Assembly (NCBI GenBank): GCA_964346175.1
Contig: CAYFTG010000002.1
Location: 89,780-153,779 of the forward strand
DNA from: DTU032 sp964346175
Lineage (GTDB): Bacteria > Bacillota > Clostridia > Saccharofermentanales > DTU023
Reading direction: 5' to 3'
Length of the DNA stretch: 64,000 nt
The position numbers were made by a program, and so were the translations under genes. The notes beneath the pieces are model-generated. The model searched no databases. It was not told where the DNA came from and saw only the letters and a program-made list of their open reading frames with translations. Shown here in pieces: positions 61,171 through 64,000 of the stretch (within the stretch, counting starts at the first letter, position 1; every line of letters starts with the position of its first letter).

Positions 61171-61823
61171 ACTTCTACAATCTCCCAAACGAAGGTTGCG
61201 CTATCCGACAGCTTGATATCATCTGGAGAAAACTCAATCGCAGCCTTCATCATCCTAGGTGCCATTGAATCTGCCAAGCTAAACTCACTCCTTGACACAG
61301 GCCTGATATCTTCCCAGCTATAATTTATACTCTGCAAAGAACCCAAACGAACTCCGGAAGCCGAGCAGAGGATCCTGGCTTTTTTCAGAGCATTAGCGCT
61401 GATTTCTTCTAACAAACGGTCCTTGGCCTCTTCGACATTCTTCAGCGTAAATTCAATCGTCAAACTTGGCGTAGCCTCACTGGAACTGAGCGCAGTCAAT
61501 GTTTGGGCCAGCAGAGCGGTGTCGAACCCAAAGCCCACACTGAGATTGTGGTAGATAAGGTAACCCTTAAAGACGTTCTGCCACGTATCGCCTACATCCT
61601 TAATATTCTCATACTCTGTCCTAACATTAAAGACAATTGTTTTTGCACTAGCCTTAGCAAAACCTGCAGACTGCAAACTGTTATCAAGCTGTTCCAGCTG
61701 AACGGCAGCAGCGGCCATAGCCTCATCGTACTCTGCGGCACGCGCCTCCAGAACTAAAGAAAGTTCCACATAATCGGGCTTAGCTGCATACGAGCCCTGG
61801 CCTCTTACTGTAATAGTTTTCAT
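61164..61823 (-). CDS. SIMPL-domain (DUF541) protein
   Basis: 219 residues. The TITVRGQGSYAAKPDYVELSLVL start is the family hallmark (VxGxG.....PD.), followed by the repeated beta-alpha pattern and a C-terminal strand. No signal peptide is visible, unlike periplasmic YggE relatives, so it is probably cytoplasmic. The function is not established; oxidative-stress links exist for YggE. The stop codon lies inside a repeat element, so the last residues (VEVS) may be acquired from it. Confidence 0.85.
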   Translation of the reverse strand: MKTITVRGQGSYAAKPDYVELSLVLEARAAEYDEAMAAAAVQLEQLDNSLQSAGFAKASAKTIVFNVRTEYENIKDVGDTWQNVFKGYLIYHNLSVGFGFDTALLAQTLTALSSSEATPSLTIEFTLKNVEEAKDRLLEEISANALKKARILCSASGVRLGSLQSINYSWEDIRPVSRSEFSLADSMAPRMMKAAIEFSPDDIKLSDSATFVWEIVEVS

Positions 61824-61997
61824 CTTCTATGCTCCTTTACTCGGACTGCTCAGAATTTAAGCACATTATGGCCCAATCAAGTAGCAAAGGACAATCTCCA
61901 TTTCCGATTTTCTATGGTCATTATCGCCAAATAAATGCCGCAGTAGCATATGTCCTCTCTTTTTTAACGTATTTATTGTTAAATACAAAAAGAATGC

Positions 61998-62023
61998 AAT
62001 AAAACTACCTCCTCAACCGTTAT
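61998..62023 (+). promoter_or_regulatory. Shared sigma-locus motif, copy 3
   Basis: AATAAAA (61998-62004), 13 bases CTACCTCCTCAAC, CGTTAT (62018-62023), 75 bases before the sigma ATG. Nearly the same sequence stands upstream of RsgI-like copy 2. The leader also has small stems (AGACT/AGTCT, CGGAC/GTCCG). Confidence 0.65.
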
Positions 62024-62097
62024 ATAGATGTGAGCAATTTGACAGACTAAGTCTGACGACGGGAAAACCGGACACTGAAGTCCGCTAGGTAAACAGT

Positions 62098-62625
62098 ATG
62101 GACATGCTCGAGACGCAGATAAAGCATATAGCCAACGGAGATCTGGAAGCTATGGAACCCTTGTACAACCGAACAAAAGCGGCTGTTTATGGTTTGGCTT
62201 TGTCTATCGTAAGGAACTCGCAGGATGCTGAAGATATAATGCAAGACACTTACATTCGCGTTTACGAAGCAGCTTCAACTTACCGATCTCAGGGAAAGCT
62301 GATGGCATGGCTTCTCAGGATTGCCAGAAATCTCTCACTCGATCGCGTACGCTCGAATCCGGCTAAAGAGCTCTCTTTGGAAGAAGACTGGATTCTAGAT
62401 GAGAAAAGTGATTTCTCTGAATCAAGCTTAGATAAGCTTGTTCTCAAGAAAGTCCTCTCTGACTTGGCAGAAGATGAGCGCCAGATTGTTATGCTACACA
62501 GCGTTGAAAGACTTAAGCATCGAGAAATTGCCGACATCATGGGTATCCCCCTTGGCACGGCACTTTCGAAATATCACAGATCACTGTCAAAACTCAAAAA
62601 AATGTTGGAGGAGGAAAGAAAATGA
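62098..62625 (+). CDS. ECF sigma factor paired with RsgI-like copy 3
   Basis: 175 residues, same length as the sigma at 46158 and close to it in sequence. Region 2: NSQDAEDIMQDTYIRVYE and WLLRIARNLSLDRVRSNPAK; region 4: LKHREIADIMGIPLGTALSK. Core features of small ECF factors are present, without region 1.1 or 3. The second Met is two codons in; the first is preferred for match with the paralogue's length. It overlaps the RsgI-like gene by four bases. Confidence 0.93.
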   Translation: MDMLETQIKHIANGDLEAMEPLYNRTKAAVYGLALSIVRNSQDAEDIMQDTYIRVYEAASTYRSQGKLMAWLLRIARNLSLDRVRSNPAKELSLEEDWILDEKSDFSESSLDKLVLKKVLSDLAEDERQIVMLHSVERLKHREIADIMGIPLGTALSKYHRSLSKLKKMLEEERK

Positions 62626-63881
62626 AAAACTCAAATCAGATGATCGAGAACAGACTTAGACGAGCTGTCGAAGCTTCTGTTCCTAATTCACTGCCTAGAC
62701 TCCTCAAACAAATTGAAGAGAAAGAGGCACAAAAAATGACTAACACAAATTATATAGAAGAAATGGTCACCCCAATGCCGGAAAAACGGTCAAGGTCCCG
62801 TAACCGCTGGATCAAAACCTTAGTACCGGTAGCAGCAGCTCTTGCAATAGTAATAGGCGGCTTATTCGGCTTCCTTAATTACTCAACACAATCGGTTATA
62901 GCTTTTGAAGTCAACCCCAGTATTGAAGTGGCTGTTAACCGCTCAGAGAAAGTTCTCAAGCTTGAGACCAGAAACGTGGAAGCAGAACAAGTCGTAGGAG
63001 ATATGGATTTAAAAGGTGTCGACCTAGACATAGCAGTCAACGCTTTGATCGGCTCCATGGTACGCAACGGATACATTGATGAAATTAACAACTCCATCTT
63101 GATCACTGTTGACAGCAAAAATGCAGAGAAGGGCATCGAGCTACAAGAACGCCTCAGTGACGATGTACAGAGACTACTTAGTGGCTTCTCCGTTGATGGT
63201 GCAGTATTGAGCCAGACCTCGGACAAAGATGCTCATATCCAAGAATTGGCCGAGCAATACGGTATCTCGCCCGGTAAGGCGGCTTTGATTGACGAGTTGG
63301 TTACGCAAGATCCTACAATCGACTATGCCACCGTAGCTGCCCTTTCAATAAATGACATCAATCTGCTAATTGACGCTCGTAAACCTGAACTCGACAGAGT
63401 TAAGACAGATGGAACCGCCAGCAGCAAAGCATATATCGGTGCCGAACGCGCCAAGGAAATTGCCTTCAGGCATGCAGGTGTAAACGCTGACGACATTAGA
63501 GAATTGGAAGTTGAACTCGACTTTGATGACGGCAAGATGCTTTATGAGTTAGAGTTTAAAGTTCAAAACCGCGAGTTCGAGTATGATATCGACGCTAAAT
63601 CAGGTGAGATTCTGAAATATGAAGTCGACGGCAAAACAGGTCAAGGTGGACAAAGACCTGCAACAGAATACATCGGACTCAGCAATGCAGAAGACATCGC
63701 CTTCAAACATGCAGGCGTCAGTCGCAACCAAGTCAGAGATCTCGATTCTGAGCTAGAGAGCGATGATGGCAAGGTTTATTACGAAATTGACTTCGAGGTA
63801 GGCGATACAGAATACGAGTATGACATTGAAGCCTACACCGGTCGCATTCTAGACTACGAAATAGATCACGACGACGATTAA
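62622..63881 (+). CDS. RsgI-like anti-sigma factor with two C-terminal PepSY domains (copy 3)
   Basis: 419 residues. Cytoplasmic N-terminus NSNQMIENRLRRAVEASVPN matches copy 1, the membrane helix is at about 64-84, and the RsgI domain starts IAFEVNPSIEVAVNRSEKVL with the Asn98-Pro99 bond. Two PepSY-like repeats (IAFRHAGVNADDIRELEVEL and IAFKHAGVSRNQVRDLDSEL) end in acidic YDIEAYTGRILDYE. It overlaps the sigma gene by ATGA, the standard anti-sigma coupling. A terminator follows, so the unit is a clean two-gene operon. Confidence 0.9.
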   Translation: MKNSNQMIENRLRRAVEASVPNSLPRLLKQIEEKEAQKMTNTNYIEEMVTPMPEKRSRSRNRWIKTLVPVAAALAIVIGGLFGFLNYSTQSVIAFEVNPSIEVAVNRSEKVLKLETRNVEAEQVVGDMDLKGVDLDIAVNALIGSMVRNGYIDEINNSILITVDSKNAEKGIELQERLSDDVQRLLSGFSVDGAVLSQTSDKDAHIQELAEQYGISPGKAALIDELVTQDPTIDYATVAALSINDINLLIDARKPELDRVKTDGTASSKAYIGAERAKEIAFRHAGVNADDIRELEVELDFDDGKMLYELEFKVQNREFEYDIDAKSGEILKYEVDGKTGQGGQRPATEYIGLSNAEDIAFKHAGVSRNQVRDLDSELESDDGKVYYEIDFEVGDTEYEYDIEAYTGRILDYEIDHDDD

Positions 63882-63933
63882 AATTTGCCCGATTCGAAGT
63901 CGGGAACGGCAGTTATTAAAACCTAAATAAATT

Positions 63934-63977
63934 TAGCCGCTACCCTCTTCCGTATGAAGTGGATAGCGGCTTTCTTT
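63934..63977 (+). terminator. Intrinsic terminator of the sigma/RsgI operon
   Basis: AGCCGCTA and TAGCGGCT arms around a 22-base loop, followed by TTCTTTT. A smaller CCCGA/TCGGG stem lies at about 63888-63904. Confidence 0.8.
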
Positions 63978-63986
63978 TAGTCACGT

Positions 63987-64000
63987 TCTGTGCCTGGCAC
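63987..64000. repeat. GTGCCTGGCAC repeat cut by the window end
   Basis: TCTGTGCCTGGCAC, the core of the family, ends at the last base; the right arm is outside the window. Confidence 0.8.

Overview
The window looks like a scaffold from an uncultured anaerobic clostridial Firmicute, probably a draft or metagenome assembly: six runs of exactly 100 N mark gaps of unknown length. Pointers to this lineage are strong AGGAGG ribosome sites, a nagB-walR-walK-murA-walJ-pth-mfd block, a WalJ/YycJ hydrolase, RsgI-like anti-sigma factors, 2-hydroxyacyl-CoA dehydratase activase homologues, and rubrerythrin with NADH:rubredoxin-type reductases in place of aerobic defence. Protein families were assigned by reading motifs; no database search was possible.

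Layout. 0.1-3 kb: an orphan membrane-anchored protein, a decayed phage-lysis remnant and a group II intron with a damaged maturase. 3-11 kb: an M16C metalloprotease, a zinc-ribbon membrane protein, tadA-plsC, hflX, an XRE regulator, and 5-formyl-THF cyclo-ligase. 11-20.5 kb: a MATE exporter and a polyamine locus (speD-speA-speE, agmatinase, carboxynorspermidine synthase and decarboxylase) interrupted by galM on the other strand. 20.5-26.7 kb: small metabolic and redox genes and tRNA-Arg(CCG). 26.7-37.2 kb: mfd, pth, walJ, murA, walK, walR, nagB and a two-gene chromate-type transporter. 37.2-41.5 kb: a split dehydratase-activase system behind a near-perfect sigma-A promoter.

41.7-48.1 kb and 62-63.9 kb hold three ECF sigma/membrane-partner loci. 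Two are sigma plus RsgI-like anti-sigma with C-terminal PepSY domains. A further RsgI copy has lost its sigma-binding end. One is sigma plus a secreted-domain membrane protein of different topology. The three loci share the upstream motif AATAAAA-N13-CGTYAT, which suggests common or auto-regulation. 48.3-57.9 kb is one co-directional locus for importing and breaking down (D-)peptides: a complete Opp/Dpp ABC transporter, an N-acyl-D-amino-acid deacylase and two tandem M19 dipeptidases. 58-61.8 kb holds stress and redox genes and a previously hidden small gene broken by a gap.

A short dispersed palindromic element with core GTGCCTGGCAC and arms like AAGTTGATTTTC occurs about ten times between 23.8 kb and the right end, always at gene borders; it sometimes supplies the stop codon and sometimes abuts gaps. 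This repeat family, the shared sigma-locus motif and the decapitated RsgI copy are the most interesting unexplained signals.
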